Below are positions 17,691 through 26,893 of a DNA stretch of 64,000 nucleotides, piece after piece. This DNA is from Bacteroidaceae bacterium. Lineage in GTDB: Bacteria; Bacteroidota; Bacteroidia; Bacteroidales; Bacteroidaceae. Below the pieces are notes generated by a model that had not been told where the DNA came from, ran no database searches, and saw only the letters and a list, made by a program, of their open reading frames with translations. How positions within the stretch are numbered: the stretch's first letter is position 1; every line of letters begins with the position of its first letter. Both the position numbers and the translations under genes were made by a program. The stretch spans positions 1 to 64,000 of the forward strand of contig JAFUWG010000010.1 in NCBI GenBank assembly GCA_017483605.1, written 5' to 3'.

Positions 17691-17698
17691 TATCTTTG
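17691..17698 (+). promoter_or_regulatory. -7 element, plus strand
   Basis: TATCTTTG lies 40 nt upstream of the ATG at 17739. It falls inside the longer open frame from 17676, so it decides for the downstream start. The divergent element at 17661 is only 22 bp away. Confidence 0.6.
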
Positions 17699-17738
17699 TC
17701 TTTCAAAATCTATTCTATCACCTAAAAAAGACTTGAAG

Positions 17739-20288
17739 ATGTCTTTCGACTTACAGAAGGTTGCCATCATGGCAGGCAAGCGTGAAGTGACTTATGCCCA
17801 GATGCTCTATCACATCGGGGTGTATGCTCAGCAGCAGACTTTTGGCGAAGGTGGCAAGTGTCTGATTTTCGCCAACAACTGCGAGGGATGGGTGTATGCC
17901 CTCTATGCCATTTGGATGAAGAAGAGTGTCGCCGTACCGGTGGATGCCACCTCGACGGTGGATGACCTCGCCTATATCCTGTCCGACTGCACCCCCGACT
18001 GCATCTGGACTTCTCGCACCAAACTGGACACGGTGAGGGAGGCGATGAAGGAGGCAAACGTCACCGTGCCTGTGCTCTTCGTGGAGGACTATGCGACGGA
18101 AGACCCCGATGCGGACTTTTCCTACGACGCTTCTTCGCCCGAATACAATGGGGTCGTGATGCCACGCCCCGAAGCACTCTACGAACTGTCGGACGACGTG
18201 ATGCGTACCGCCCTCATCATCTACACGTCGGGCACAACAGGCTCGCCAAAGGGAGTGATGCTGTCGTTTGACAATCTGCTGGCGAACATCGAGGGAGTGT
18301 GGAAAGACGTGCCCATCTTCAGCGAAGACCGACGCACGATGATGCTCCTGCCCGTCCATCATGTGCTGCCACTGATGGGGTCGGTCATCGCCCCCATCCT
18401 GTGCGGAGGCGGCATCATCATTTGCCCGTCCCTGTCGGGTGCAGACATCATGGAGACGCTGAATCGTGGCAAGGTCGCCATCATCATCGGCGTGCCACGC
18501 CTGTGGCAAACACTTTACCGCACGATGAAGCAACGCATCGACGCTCATTTCCTCACCCGATTCTTGTTCTGGCTGTGCGAGAAGGCACAAAGCCGTGCCC
18601 TCTCCCGCTTCATCTTCAAAAGCATCCGAACCAAGATGGGCGGACACATCACCTATTGCGTGAGTGGCGGTGCGGCACTGGACTTGGAGATCGGCAAGGG
18701 GCTAAAGACGCTGGGCTTGGATGTCTTGGAAGGTTACGGCATGACGGAGGCTGCCCCAGTCATCGCTTTCACTCGCCCCGACGACATCCGACCAGGGTGT
18801 GCCGGCAAGGCTCTTCCTGCCGTGCAATGCGAGTTGCGAAACGGAGAACTGTATGCCAAAGGACGAAACATCATGCAGGGATATTACCATCGTCCGGAAG
18901 AGACGGCTGCCGTGCTACAAGACGGTTGGCTGCGGACAGGCGACCTCGCCACCATCGACAAGGACGGACACATCACCATCACCGGACGCACGAAGGAAAT
19001 CATCGTGCTCTCCAACGGTAAGAACGTCAACCCTGCCGAGTTGGAGTATCGGCTGGAGAAATTCACGGAGCAGGTGAAGGAAGCGGCTGTGCTGCCTGAC
19101 GGCGACAAACTGTGTGCCATTCTCGTGCCCCAGAAAGAATGGGCGAAAGGGAAGGACGATGCCGAGCAGGAAGAACGACTGAAGGAGGAGGTGCTGCAAC
19201 CGTACAATCAGACGGTGGAGCCATACAAGAAGGTGATGAGCCTCTTCGTCTATCATGGCGACTTGCCTCGCACCAAACTCGACAAACTCCAACGGTTCAA
19301 ACTCGCCTCTCTGTTGCAGGCAGGGGTGCATTCCGCTCCGAAGCCTCAACTGATGGAGCCGACTTTTGAAGAGTATCGACTCATCAAGCAATATATCCTC
19401 AGAGAGAAGCACCTCGACGAGTTGCGACCCACCGACAATCTGGAAACCGACCTCGCTTTCGACTCGCTCGACAACGTGGGGCTGCAAGGGTTCCTTCAGA
19501 ACACTTTCGGGTTGGATCTGACGGTGGAGGCGATGGGGCGTTTCCGCCATGTCACAGAACTGGCGGAACACGTGGCAAACTTCAAGACTCAGATGGAGAT
19601 GGCGGAGGTGGATTGGCACAGCATCCTGCACGAAGAGCATCCCGACGTGAAACTGCCCGACACATGGCCGACGGGGCCTTGGATTGTGCAGACGTTTAAG
19701 ACGTTCTTCAAGATGCAGTTCCGTCTGGCATCGAAGGGGGTGAAAAACATTCCTGCCGACCGTTCCTTCATCTTGGCGGCAAACCATCAGAGTTACCTCG
19801 ACGGCATGTTCGTGATGTCTTACGTCCAGCGGCAGCAAATCCGCAACACCTATTTCTTTGCCAAAGAGAAGCACGTCAACACGCCTATGCGCCGATGGCT
19901 TGCCAGTCGGCACAACGTGGTGGTGCTCGAACAAAACAACATGAAGCGTTCCATCGGGAAACTGGGCGATGTGCTGCGGCAAGGGAAGAACCTCATCATC
20001 TTCCCTGAAGGTACACGCACGGCAGACGGCAACTTGGGTGAGTTCAAGAAGATGTTTGCCATCCTAAGCGTAGAACTGCAAGTACCCATCGTCCCCGTGA
20101 CCATCCACGGAGCCTTCGAGGCCTTGCCACGAGGAAAGAAATGGCCTCTCCCCAAGAAAATCATGGTGGAATATCTGCCACCCGTGTGCCCTACCCCTTC
20201 GAGCACCTACGACGGCATCTGCGAGGAGGTGTGCCATGCGATAGAAAAGGCAATAGTGAAGAGAGAAAAAGGTAAAAGGGAAGAGTGA
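17739..20288 (+). CDS. Acyl-activating enzyme / ACP / acyltransferase fusion
   Basis: An 849-aa three-part lipid enzyme. Residues 1-500 are an ANL-superfamily adenylate-forming domain (TSGTTGSPKGVM near 163, GYGMTEAAPV, TGDLATIDKDG). About 555-630 is an acyl carrier domain with the phosphopantetheine site FDSLDN (Ser576). About 650-840 is a PlsC-type acyltransferase with NHQSYLD (His683, Asp688) and FPEGTRTADG. The plan is like Aas with an ACP inserted: a fatty acid would be activated, loaded on the internal ACP and passed to a lysophospholipid. The final residues KREKGKREE are encoded by an inverted repeat shared with the downstream spacer. Confidence 0.88.
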   Translation: MSFDLQKVAIMAGKREVTYAQMLYHIGVYAQQQTFGEGGKCLIFANNCEGWVYALYAIWMKKSVAVPVDATSTVDDLAYILSDCTPDCIWTSRTKLDTVREAMKEANVTVPVLFVEDYATEDPDADFSYDASSPEYNGVVMPRPEALYELSDDVMRTALIIYTSGTTGSPKGVMLSFDNLLANIEGVWKDVPIFSEDRRTMMLLPVHHVLPLMGSVIAPILCGGGIIICPSLSGADIMETLNRGKVAIIIGVPRLWQTLYRTMKQRIDAHFLTRFLFWLCEKAQSRALSRFIFKSIRTKMGGHITYCVSGGAALDLEIGKGLKTLGLDVLEGYGMTEAAPVIAFTRPDDIRPGCAGKALPAVQCELRNGELYAKGRNIMQGYYHRPEETAAVLQDGWLRTGDLATIDKDGHITITGRTKEIIVLSNGKNVNPAELEYRLEKFTEQVKEAAVLPDGDKLCAILVPQKEWAKGKDDAEQEERLKEEVLQPYNQTVEPYKKVMSLFVYHGDLPRTKLDKLQRFKLASLLQAGVHSAPKPQLMEPTFEEYRLIKQYILREKHLDELRPTDNLETDLAFDSLDNVGLQGFLQNTFGLDLTVEAMGRFRHVTELAEHVANFKTQMEMAEVDWHSILHEEHPDVKLPDTWPTGPWIVQTFKTFFKMQFRLASKGVKNIPADRSFILAANHQSYLDGMFVMSYVQRQQIRNTYFFAKEKHVNTPMRRWLASRHNVVVLEQNNMKRSIGKLGDVLRQGKNLIIFPEGTRTADGNLGEFKKMFAILSVELQVPIVPVTIHGAFEALPRGKKWPLPKKIMVEYLPPVCPTPSSTYDGICEEVCHAIEKAIVKREKGKREE

Positions 20289-20388
20289 AAAGTGAAAAAT
20301 TTGCTACCGCGAGTGTTTGCCAACAGGTGACATACTGCTGCGGTAGCAAATTTTTCACTTTTCACTCTCCCCTTTTACCTTTTTCACT
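20263..20388. terminator. Long inverted repeat between convergent genes
   Basis: A left arm of about 45 bp (20263-20310, ending AATTTGCTACCGC) pairs with 20340-20388 (GCGGTAGCAAATT onward) with a few mismatches. The left arm overlaps the last codons of the plus-strand gene. It probably terminates both convergent transcripts. Confidence 0.8.
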
Positions 20389-20415
20389 CTTCTCTTTTAC
20401 TTTTTCATTCTTTCC

Positions 20416-21504
20416 TCAGACGAACTCCTCGCCTAAGTTCAACTGTGCATCATTCACAAACTTGCGGATGTTCTTCTGGTCGCCCTTGCGGCAGATGACG
20501 AGGACATTCCCCTCTTCCACCACCACATAGTCTTCCAATCCCTGCACGACTGCCACATGGCCGTCGGGCAGTTTGATGATGCAGTCTTTGCAGTCGTAGA
20601 GGAGCGACTTCGAGTCGATGACCACGTTGCCCATGTCCGACTTGGGGAGTGCATCGTGGACAGCCGCCCAGGTGCCGAGGTCTGCCCAACCGAAGTGACA
20701 GAGCATCACGTCCACGTTGTCCGACTTCTCCAGCACGCTCTGCTCCAGGCTCATGTTTGGGCACTTCGTGAAGAGTTCCATCAGCAGGTCGGCGATGTAT
20801 TCTCCGTTGGCATACTTCTGAATGACCGACTGCACAATTCCTGCAAACTCGACGCTCGCCCCCTGCACGGCACGAAGGAAAGCATCGGCACTCCACACGA
20901 AGAGACCCGTGTTCCAGAGGAATTCGCCGCTCTCGTAGAAAATCTTAGCAAACTCGTTGGCGGGCTTCTCCGTGAAACTCTGCACTTTATATATATGTGG
21001 ATAGCCCTCCGCGGCTTCCGCCATCTGGATATAGCCGTATGACACCTCGGGGCGTGTGGGTTGAGCACCCATCGTCAGCAGCACCTGATGTGTCCCCACA
21101 AAGTCGAGTGCCTTCAGCACATCCTCCCGGAAAGCGTCATAGTCGGTAATGTTCTGGTCGGAAGGGCTGACGATGAAACGTCCTTCCGGGCAGCGGCGTT
21201 TCACCTCCAAGGCTGCCCATGTCACCGCCGGCACCGTGTTGCGCCGCATCGGCTCCATCAGGATGTTCTCATATCTGATGCCTGGAATCTGCTCCGTCAC
21301 CAGTTGGCGATAATTTTCGTTGGTGACGATAATGATGTTGTCGGTGTCAATGCAACTGGCAAAACGTTCGTAGGTCATCTGCAGCAACGTCTTCCCTGTG
21401 CCCAGCACGTCAATAAACTGTTTAGGTTTTGCTTCGCGACTCATCGGCCACAAACGGGTTCCGAGTCCGCCAGCCAGTATCACGCAATAATTTTTAATGT
21501 CCAT
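20416..21504 (-). CDS. manC: Mannose-1-phosphate guanylyltransferase
   Basis: Makes GDP-mannose from mannose-1-phosphate and GTP in the cytoplasm, for capsule, O-antigen or fucose pathways. The nucleotide-binding signature GGLGTRLWPMSREAKPKQF is near residue 12, followed by FIVSPSDQ and FTEKP. At 362 aa it lacks the C-terminal mannose-6-phosphate isomerase cupin of bifunctional enzymes. It stands alone, without other nucleotide-sugar genes. Confidence 0.93.
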   Translation of the reverse strand: MDIKNYCVILAGGLGTRLWPMSREAKPKQFIDVLGTGKTLLQMTYERFASCIDTDNIIIVTNENYRQLVTEQIPGIRYENILMEPMRRNTVPAVTWAALEVKRRCPEGRFIVSPSDQNITDYDAFREDVLKALDFVGTHQVLLTMGAQPTRPEVSYGYIQMAEAAEGYPHIYKVQSFTEKPANEFAKIFYESGEFLWNTGLFVWSADAFLRAVQGASVEFAGIVQSVIQKYANGEYIADLLMELFTKCPNMSLEQSVLEKSDNVDVMLCHFGWADLGTWAAVHDALPKSDMGNVVIDSKSLLYDCKDCIIKLPDGHVAVVQGLEDYVVVEEGNVLVICRKGDQKNIRKFVNDAQLNLGEEFV

Positions 21505-21570
21505 TTCGGTTTTTTAGTTTTTTAGGTAGCAAAAACGATTATTTAAGGTTTTGATGTGCGAAAGTAAAAC

Positions 21571-21606
21571 AAAAAAGTGAAACTCCCAAAGGATTTTCAC
21601 TTTTTT
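21571..21606. terminator. Bidirectional hairpin with T-runs
   Basis: AAAAAAGTGAAA (21571-21582) pairs with TTTTCACTTTTTT (21594-21606). On the minus strand it follows the HMA gene and ends in T-rich sequence, separating it from manC. Confidence 0.6.
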
Positions 21607-21625
21607 ATACCGAATTGACATTTTT

Positions 21626-21988
21626 TTACCCTTTTTGTTGAGGTGAAGCCCCTGTCGTACCGTCCACCGGCACCTTTTTCGAGTTCTTTTCGGGTGCCTT
21701 TCCGTCGCTGACCACGGTGCCCTCATAGCCCACCTTCTTCAAGGCGGCAAGAATGGTCTTGGCATCCGTCTTTTCGGCATCGTAGGTGATGGTCACCTGC
21801 TTGGTGGTCAAGTTCGTTTCGATTTTCTTCACACCCGCTGTGAAACGGACGTTGTTCTTGATTTTCGTCTCGCAGTTCTCGCAGTGCATCTCGGGGGTCG
21901 TCTTCACCACCAGCACCTTCAAGTCCTTGGCGAACGCAGTGGCACAGCACAGCACGGCTGCCACCACCAGTGTCAATGTTCTTTTCAT
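21626..21988 (-). CDS. Periplasmic HMA (heavy-metal-associated) protein
   Basis: A 120-aa exported protein with signal peptide (residues 1-19, ending ATAFA) and one ferredoxin-like HMA domain carrying the metal site MHCENC (about residues 32-37) and closing with KVGYEGTVV. It should bind Cu(I) or a similar soft metal, as MerP and CopZ do. A Lys/Pro tail follows. The start MKRTLT at 21988 is fixed by the -7 element at 22022-22029. No copper ATPase is adjacent. Confidence 0.85.
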   Translation of the reverse strand: MKRTLTLVVAAVLCCATAFAKDLKVLVVKTTPEMHCENCETKIKNNVRFTAGVKKIETNLTTKQVTITYDAEKTDAKTILAALKKVGYEGTVVSDGKAPEKNSKKVPVDGTTGASPQQKG

Positions 21989-22021
21989 GTCAGTTTTTGT
22001 TTTGGTTTCTGTTTCTGGCGG

Positions 22022-22029
22022 CAAAGGTA
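22022..22029 (-). promoter_or_regulatory. -7 element of the HMA gene
   Basis: TACCTTTG followed by C on the minus strand, about 30 nt before the start at 21988. Confidence 0.55.
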
Positions 22030-22100
22030 CAACTTTTTTGTCAAACCCGCAAGAAAAAAAGAAAGAACTGCAGCAGAGGGCTTTTAACCCCTGCTCGAAG

Positions 22101-22189
22101 CCTCAAAAGTGGTCTGAGTCACACCGCCTCGGTGGTCTGAGTCAGACCGCTCGGGTGGTGTGACTCAGACCACTTGAGGGGTATCGAGC
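22101..22189. repeat. 23-bp-phased palindromic repeat, family A, copy 2
   Basis: Units centred at 22118, 22141 and 22164 are exactly 23 bp apart: GGTCTGAGTCACACC, GGTCTGAGTCAGACC and GGTGTGACTCAGACC. The flanks CCTCAAAAGT and GGTATCGAGC are shared with copy 1. It lies between divergent genes, so here it cannot be a terminator. Confidence 0.9.
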
Positions 22190-22334
22190 GTACCGTTTTG
22201 GAGGTATCGGAATGTTGCTGAAAGTCGAGTGCTCATCACCGCCGAAACGGCGCTTCCACTTCTCGATTTCCCCTATTTTCTGGCCGAGATGCGTTAATTC
22301 CCCGAAATCTCTTCTCGGTCTCGTCGTTTTTTCG

Positions 22335-22342
22335 TACCTTTG
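22335..22342 (+). promoter_or_regulatory. -7 element implying a near-leaderless ABC mRNA
   Basis: TACCTTTG followed by C ends 8 nt before the ATG at 22351. Initiation 4-5 nt downstream of the element would leave a leader of only about 4 nt, with no room for a ribosome binding site. Confidence 0.55.
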
Positions 22343-22350
22343 CACCCACT

Positions 22351-23409
22351 ATGAGTACATCTATTGAAATTAAAGACCTCTCGACAGGTTACAAGATAAA
22401 GGGCGGCACGAAGGTGGTTGCGTCAGGGCTGAGTGCAGCACTCAGCAGCGGCGAGATGACTTGTCTGCTGGGCCCTAACGGTGCGGGCAAATCGACATTG
22501 CTCCGCACGCTGTCGGCATTTCAGCCAGCCCTCGGCGGCAGCATCGAGGTGGCGGGACAGGACATTCGGAAGTACACCAGCCAAGAACTGGCAAGGCTCA
22601 TCAGCGTGGTGCTGACGGACAACTCGGGCATCAAGAACATGACTGCCGAGGAGGTGGTGGCCATGGGACGCAGTCCCTACACAGGCTTCTGGGGCAGATT
22701 GAAGGACAAAGACCGTCAGATTGTGGCGAAATGCCTCAACTGGGTGGGCATCGAGGAACTGAAAGGCAGAAAGATGCAGACCCTCAGCGACGGCGAGCGG
22801 CAGAAGGTGATGATTGCCAAAGCCATCGCACAAGAGACGCCCATCATCTTTCTGGACGAGCCCACTGCCTACCTCGACTATCCGAGCAAGATTCAGATGA
22901 TGCTCCTGCTGCACCGGCTGGCAAAGGCACTGAAGAAGACCATCTTCATGAGTACGCACGATCTGGAACATGCCCTTCAGGTGGCGGACCAAGTGTGGCT
23001 GCTCGACCAGCGGGAGGGGCTGACCACAGGACTACCTGAGGACCTGAGCATCGACGGCAGCATTGAACGCTACTTTGCCCGCGACGGACTCCTGTTCGAC
23101 CGCGAATCGTGCTCGTTCTCCATCGAGCATGAGACGGCACGCGAGGTGTATGTGGAAGGCAAAGAGGGCACGCTGGAGTACAATCTGTGCTGCAAGGCGC
23201 TGATTCGAAACGGCATCAAGCCCTCGATGGAAAAAGGCGACGTGGGTGTCCGCATTCCTGGCGATGGCACGTACCGCCTGATGGAGAAAGGACAAGAGAG
23301 CATCAAGGTGGAGAAGATTGGGCACTTGCTGCACATGATTGTACCCACCATCACGAAATATCAAATCTCCGCCATCCGAGAAGCGGCGGATATGAATCAA
23401 TATGAATAG
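22351..23409 (+). CDS. FecE/BtuD-type ABC transporter ATPase
   Basis: ATP-binding subunit of the iron-siderophore/corrinoid importer type. The Walker A motif GPNGAGKST (about residue 43), signature LSDGERQ, Walker B IIFLDEPTAYLDY and H-loop STHDLEHAL are intact. A C-terminal extension of about 90 residues after the ATPase core is unusual for the family. No permease or binding protein lies beside it; it starts an operon with an M6 peptidase, a CbiK-like protein and CobS. That neighbourhood suggests a corrinoid substrate, which is inference. The next gene overlaps by 8 nt. Confidence 0.87.
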   Translation: MSTSIEIKDLSTGYKIKGGTKVVASGLSAALSSGEMTCLLGPNGAGKSTLLRTLSAFQPALGGSIEVAGQDIRKYTSQELARLISVVLTDNSGIKNMTAEEVVAMGRSPYTGFWGRLKDKDRQIVAKCLNWVGIEELKGRKMQTLSDGERQKVMIAKAIAQETPIIFLDEPTAYLDYPSKIQMMLLLHRLAKALKKTIFMSTHDLEHALQVADQVWLLDQREGLTTGLPEDLSIDGSIERYFARDGLLFDRESCSFSIEHETAREVYVEGKEGTLEYNLCCKALIRNGIKPSMEKGDVGVRIPGDGTYRLMEKGQESIKVEKIGHLLHMIVPTITKYQISAIREAADMNQYE

Positions 23410-25135
23410 ACTGCTGACAACCCTTTTGACGGCACTGTGCTGGTTGAGCACATTTGCGATACCGGCACGACGCACCCCATTCACCGTCTGGCAGAGCGAC
23501 AGCACGGCGTTGACGGTGACGATGATTGGCGACGAGACGTTCCACTTCCTCGCCACGCTGGACGGCACGCCTGTGGTGGAAGACGGAGAAGGCTTCTTTC
23601 GTCTGGCTCCAGAACTGAAGGAAGAGATGTCGGCGAAGTGGACACAGAAACTGGCGAAACGCAATGCCACAAGGCTGGCGAAGGCGAGAGGAAAGGCTGA
23701 GGCGATGAGAAAGGAATTTGGCAAGCCAACGACCTATGTGGGGAAGGCAAGAGGACTGGTGCTGCTGGTCAATTTTGCCAACCAAGCCATGAAGTCGGCA
23801 AACACCCAAACGGCGTGGAACAATCAGTTCAATCAGCAAGGCTACGACAAGAACCACTGCTCGGGGTCCGTACACGACTACTTTTATGACCAATCCTACG
23901 GCAAGTTCGACATCGAGTTTGACGTGGTGGGTCCTTTGACATTGAGCAAAGAATACGCCTACTACGGGAAGAACGACGACGAGGGGGACGACACGCACCC
24001 CTGCGAGATGGTGATTGAGGCGTGCAAACTGGCCAATCAGGAAGACATCGACTTCACACAATACGACTGGGACAAAGACGGAGAGGTGGACATGGTGTAT
24101 GTGGTGTATGCCGGCACAGGCGAACACGCCTCGGGTGAGACGAACAGAATCTGGCCACACGAATGGGAACTGAGCAGCGGTGCTTTATATGGCGACGGCA
24201 CGGGAGTCCTGACGCTCGACGGCGTGAAAATCGACAATTATGCCGTGAGTTGCGAACTGAGGGGCAGCAAGGGCAGCACGATGGACGGCATCGGCACCGC
24301 CTGTCACGAGTTCAGCCACGGCCTCGGTTTGCCCGACACCTACGACACCAGTTATTCCGGCGGCTTCGGCATGAACGCCTGGGACGTGCTGGATGCAGGC
24401 TCGTACAACGGTGCCACAGGCTACGGCGAGACGCCCGCAGGATTCACCGCCTACGAACGCAACTTCGTGGGATGGCTGAACTATACGGAACTGACAGAGC
24501 CATGCGACGTGGTGGATATGCCTGCCCTGCAAGACACGGCGGTGGCATACATCGTGAGAAACAGCAACCACTGGAACGAGTATTTCATCTTGGAGAATCG
24601 CCAAAACAGAGGATGGTTTCAGTATGCAGGTGACTCACAGGAGGCTCACGGGATGCTGATTTACCACGTGGATTACGACCTCTACGCATGGCAAAACAAC
24701 GAGGTGAACTCGGAGGCTAAACATCAACGCATGAGCATCATTCCCGCAGGAAAGACATACGGAAGATACTACAGTTCATCGGGTCAGTACAGCCCCTCGG
24801 CATCCCAACTGAACACCCAACTCTTTCCTGGCACCAAGAATGTGACCGAACTGACCAACACCTCACACGAAGACTACAACGCCAAGTTGTTCCATGTGAA
24901 CAAAGACGGCTCATACTATATGAACAAGCCCATCACGGACATCACGGAGGAGAACGGATTGATATCGTTCAAGTTCATGGGCGGCGGCACGAATGCCGTG
25001 ACTGGCATCAACCTCGACAATGAGGACAAAACGGAATATTTCACACTGAGCGGCACGAAAGTGGCTGAGCCCAAGCAAAGAGGCATCTACCTGATGCGTC
25101 AGAACGGTGTCGCTCGCAAGATTTTCATTCGATAA
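23402..25135 (+). CDS. Secreted M6 family metallopeptidase
   Basis: A 577-aa zinc peptidase of the immune-inhibitor-A type. A signal peptide (1-19, ending TFAIP or similar) and a propeptide-like region precede the catalytic domain, with the zinc motif HEFSHGLGLPD (His302, Glu303, His306, Asp312) and the downstream NAWDVLDAGSYNG Met-turn-like region. The C-terminus ITGINLD...YFTLSGTKV...RGIYLMRQNG resembles Bacteroidales C-terminal secretion or anchoring motifs. The gene overlaps the ABC ATPase by 8 nt and is followed 3 nt later by the CbiK-like gene, an odd partner set for a corrinoid operon. Confidence 0.88.
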   Translation: MNRLLTTLLTALCWLSTFAIPARRTPFTVWQSDSTALTVTMIGDETFHFLATLDGTPVVEDGEGFFRLAPELKEEMSAKWTQKLAKRNATRLAKARGKAEAMRKEFGKPTTYVGKARGLVLLVNFANQAMKSANTQTAWNNQFNQQGYDKNHCSGSVHDYFYDQSYGKFDIEFDVVGPLTLSKEYAYYGKNDDEGDDTHPCEMVIEACKLANQEDIDFTQYDWDKDGEVDMVYVVYAGTGEHASGETNRIWPHEWELSSGALYGDGTGVLTLDGVKIDNYAVSCELRGSKGSTMDGIGTACHEFSHGLGLPDTYDTSYSGGFGMNAWDVLDAGSYNGATGYGETPAGFTAYERNFVGWLNYTELTEPCDVVDMPALQDTAVAYIVRNSNHWNEYFILENRQNRGWFQYAGDSQEAHGMLIYHVDYDLYAWQNNEVNSEAKHQRMSIIPAGKTYGRYYSSSGQYSPSASQLNTQLFPGTKNVTELTNTSHEDYNAKLFHVNKDGSYYMNKPITDITEENGLISFKFMGGGTNAVTGINLDNEDKTEYFTLSGTKVAEPKQRGIYLMRQNGVARKIFIR

Positions 25136-25138
25136 CTT

Positions 25139-26023
25139 ATGCACAGATTTCTTTTGACCATCGCTCTTGCAGCATCATCTTTCATCTCGCTGATGGCACA
25201 AACCACCGAGATGGAGCAAGATATGTTTGAAGCCATGCGTGACGGAGACAAGGCGGTCATCGTGGCGGTACATGCCGGCACGGACAGCAGGGAGGCACAG
25301 CAGACGCTCGACCGCTTCAACATGAGGCTGCGTCAGGCATACCCCAATTATGACTTTCGGGAGGCGTGGACTTCGAAGGCTGTCAACAAGCAGGTGGCAA
25401 ATCCCGACGCCCTGTTCAGCCAATTGCAGAAAGAAGGCTACACCCATGTGCTGGTGCAGACATCGGAACTGATTGACTGTACGGACATGCAGTATCTGCG
25501 TTATGTGGTGGACAACAACAAGGGAAAATTCAAGCAGATACGTCTGGGCGAGCCGTTGCTGAAAGATGTGCAGGACTATGAAGAGGTGGTGAAGACGACG
25601 GTGACAGCATACGGAAAGCCTAAGGAGGTGAATGTGCTGGTGTGCAACGGCAGCGAGAATGTCACCACCGACGCACAATACACGATGCTGGAATATACCT
25701 TGCAGGACAAAGACTCGAAAAGTTGGTTTGTGGGCACGGTGGATGGCTATCCTTCGCTCGACAGCCTCATCAAAAGGCTGAAGCAGCAGAAGTTGAAGAA
25801 AGTGAACCTCATCCCCTTCATGTTTGCGGCTGACCAGCAAGCGGTGACCGACCGCATGAGGGAATGGGCTCAATCGCTGCAAAAGGCAGGATACAAGGTC
25901 ACAACAGAAATGCACGACCTGGGCGAACTGGATGAGATTCTGAATCTCTTCGAAAAGCATATTCGCCATGCGGAGAAATACCGTACCCTGTCTGCCAAGG
26001 AACTGAAATTGCTGGTACGATAA
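25139..26023 (+). CDS. CbiK-like cobaltochelatase homologue, metal site lost
   Basis: Exported (signal peptide 1-20, ending SLMAQ) homologue of anaerobic sirohydrochlorin cobaltochelatase, which inserts Co2+ early in cobalamin synthesis. The fold is recognisable from VAVHAGTDSREAQQTL, EGYTHVLVQTSELI, RLGEPLL and IPFMF. The residues that hold cobalt in known CbiK proteins (Salmonella His145, Glu175, His207) align with Asn170 in VCNGSEN, Asp202 in GTVDGYP and Gln234 in ADQQAV. All three are replaced, so chelatase activity is doubtful. It lies between the M6 gene and cobS. A metal- or tetrapyrrole-binding role is possible (inference). Confidence 0.82.
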   Translation: MHRFLLTIALAASSFISLMAQTTEMEQDMFEAMRDGDKAVIVAVHAGTDSREAQQTLDRFNMRLRQAYPNYDFREAWTSKAVNKQVANPDALFSQLQKEGYTHVLVQTSELIDCTDMQYLRYVVDNNKGKFKQIRLGEPLLKDVQDYEEVVKTTVTAYGKPKEVNVLVCNGSENVTTDAQYTMLEYTLQDKDSKSWFVGTVDGYPSLDSLIKRLKQQKLKKVNLIPFMFAADQQAVTDRMREWAQSLQKAGYKVTTEMHDLGELDEILNLFEKHIRHAEKYRTLSAKELKLLVR

Positions 26024-26050
26024 AGAAAAACGACTCAGAGAAGACAACGG

Positions 26051-26893
26051 ATGAAACACCTCGCCTACAGAATACTTGCCGCATTCATCTTCTTCACTCG
26101 CCTACCCTTCTGGCGAATCGCAGAAGTGCCGAAAGAGTGCTACCAAAAGGTGGTGTCCTTGTGGCCGTTGGTGGGATGGCTGACAGGTGGCGTGATGGCA
26201 CTGACCTTTTGGCTCACCTCCTTCATTCTTCCTCCAGGCATTGCCATTCTGTTGGCACTGACCGCCCGCCTCCTCATCACGGGGGCACTGCACGAAGACG
26301 GATTTGCCGACTTTTGTGATGGTTTCGGCGGAGGCACAACACGCCAGCGTGTTCTTGACATCATGAAAGACTCCCACATTGGCACCTATGGTGTGCTGGG
26401 GCTGATCATGTATTTCCTCCTGCTCTTCGTCACCTTCGACACGATTCTCGGTTTCGGACCATTTTCAGACGGGGCTTACCGCATCGTGCTCCTCTTCCTG
26501 ATGGCAGACCCTTTCTGCAAGTGGGTCTCCTCCACCATCATCTACTTTCTGCCTTATGCCCGGACGGAGGCTGAGGCAAAGAACAAACTCATTTACACCC
26601 GTGCATCACTCTTGGAGAAAATTCTCAGTTTGATGCTGGGAATACTTCCCATGGTCATCATCGTCATGGTCTTGCAACTATTCAACGACATTCCCCTTCT
26701 GATACTCGCTTGCACCACCTCCATCTTGACGGCCATCCTCTTGTTCCACCTCATGCACCGACGCATTCAAGGGTACACGGGTGACTGCTGTGGTGCCACC
26801 TTCATCATCTGCGAATTGGTCTTCGACTTGACGGCTTTGGCATATATACATACATATAATATAGTAACATGGCAGCACCTTTTCTCGAAATAA
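26051..26893 (+). CDS. cobS: Adenosylcobinamide-GDP ribazoletransferase
   Basis: Integral membrane enzyme of the last steps of cobalamin assembly, joining the nucleotide loop to cobinamide. The conserved motif GALHEDGFADFCDGFGGG near residue 80 and about seven hydrophobic segments identify it. At 280 aa it is full length. It is the only clear cobalamin-synthesis enzyme in the operon; cobU, cobT and cobC are not present. It overlaps the ABC-F gene start by 25 nt. Confidence 0.92.
   Translation: MKHLAYRILAAFIFFTRLPFWRIAEVPKECYQKVVSLWPLVGWLTGGVMALTFWLTSFILPPGIAILLALTARLLITGALHEDGFADFCDGFGGGTTRQRVLDIMKDSHIGTYGVLGLIMYFLLLFVTFDTILGFGPFSDGAYRIVLLFLMADPFCKWVSSTIIYFLPYARTEAEAKNKLIYTRASLLEKILSLMLGILPMVIIVMVLQLFNDIPLLILACTTSILTAILLFHLMHRRIQGYTGDCCGATFIICELVFDLTALAYIHTYNIVTWQHLFSK

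Noticed and set aside
22190-22351. Cobalamin riboswitch ahead of the corrinoid-like operon
   Set aside because: The promoter sits immediately before the ATG, leaving no leader, and no B12-box-like sequence is visible.
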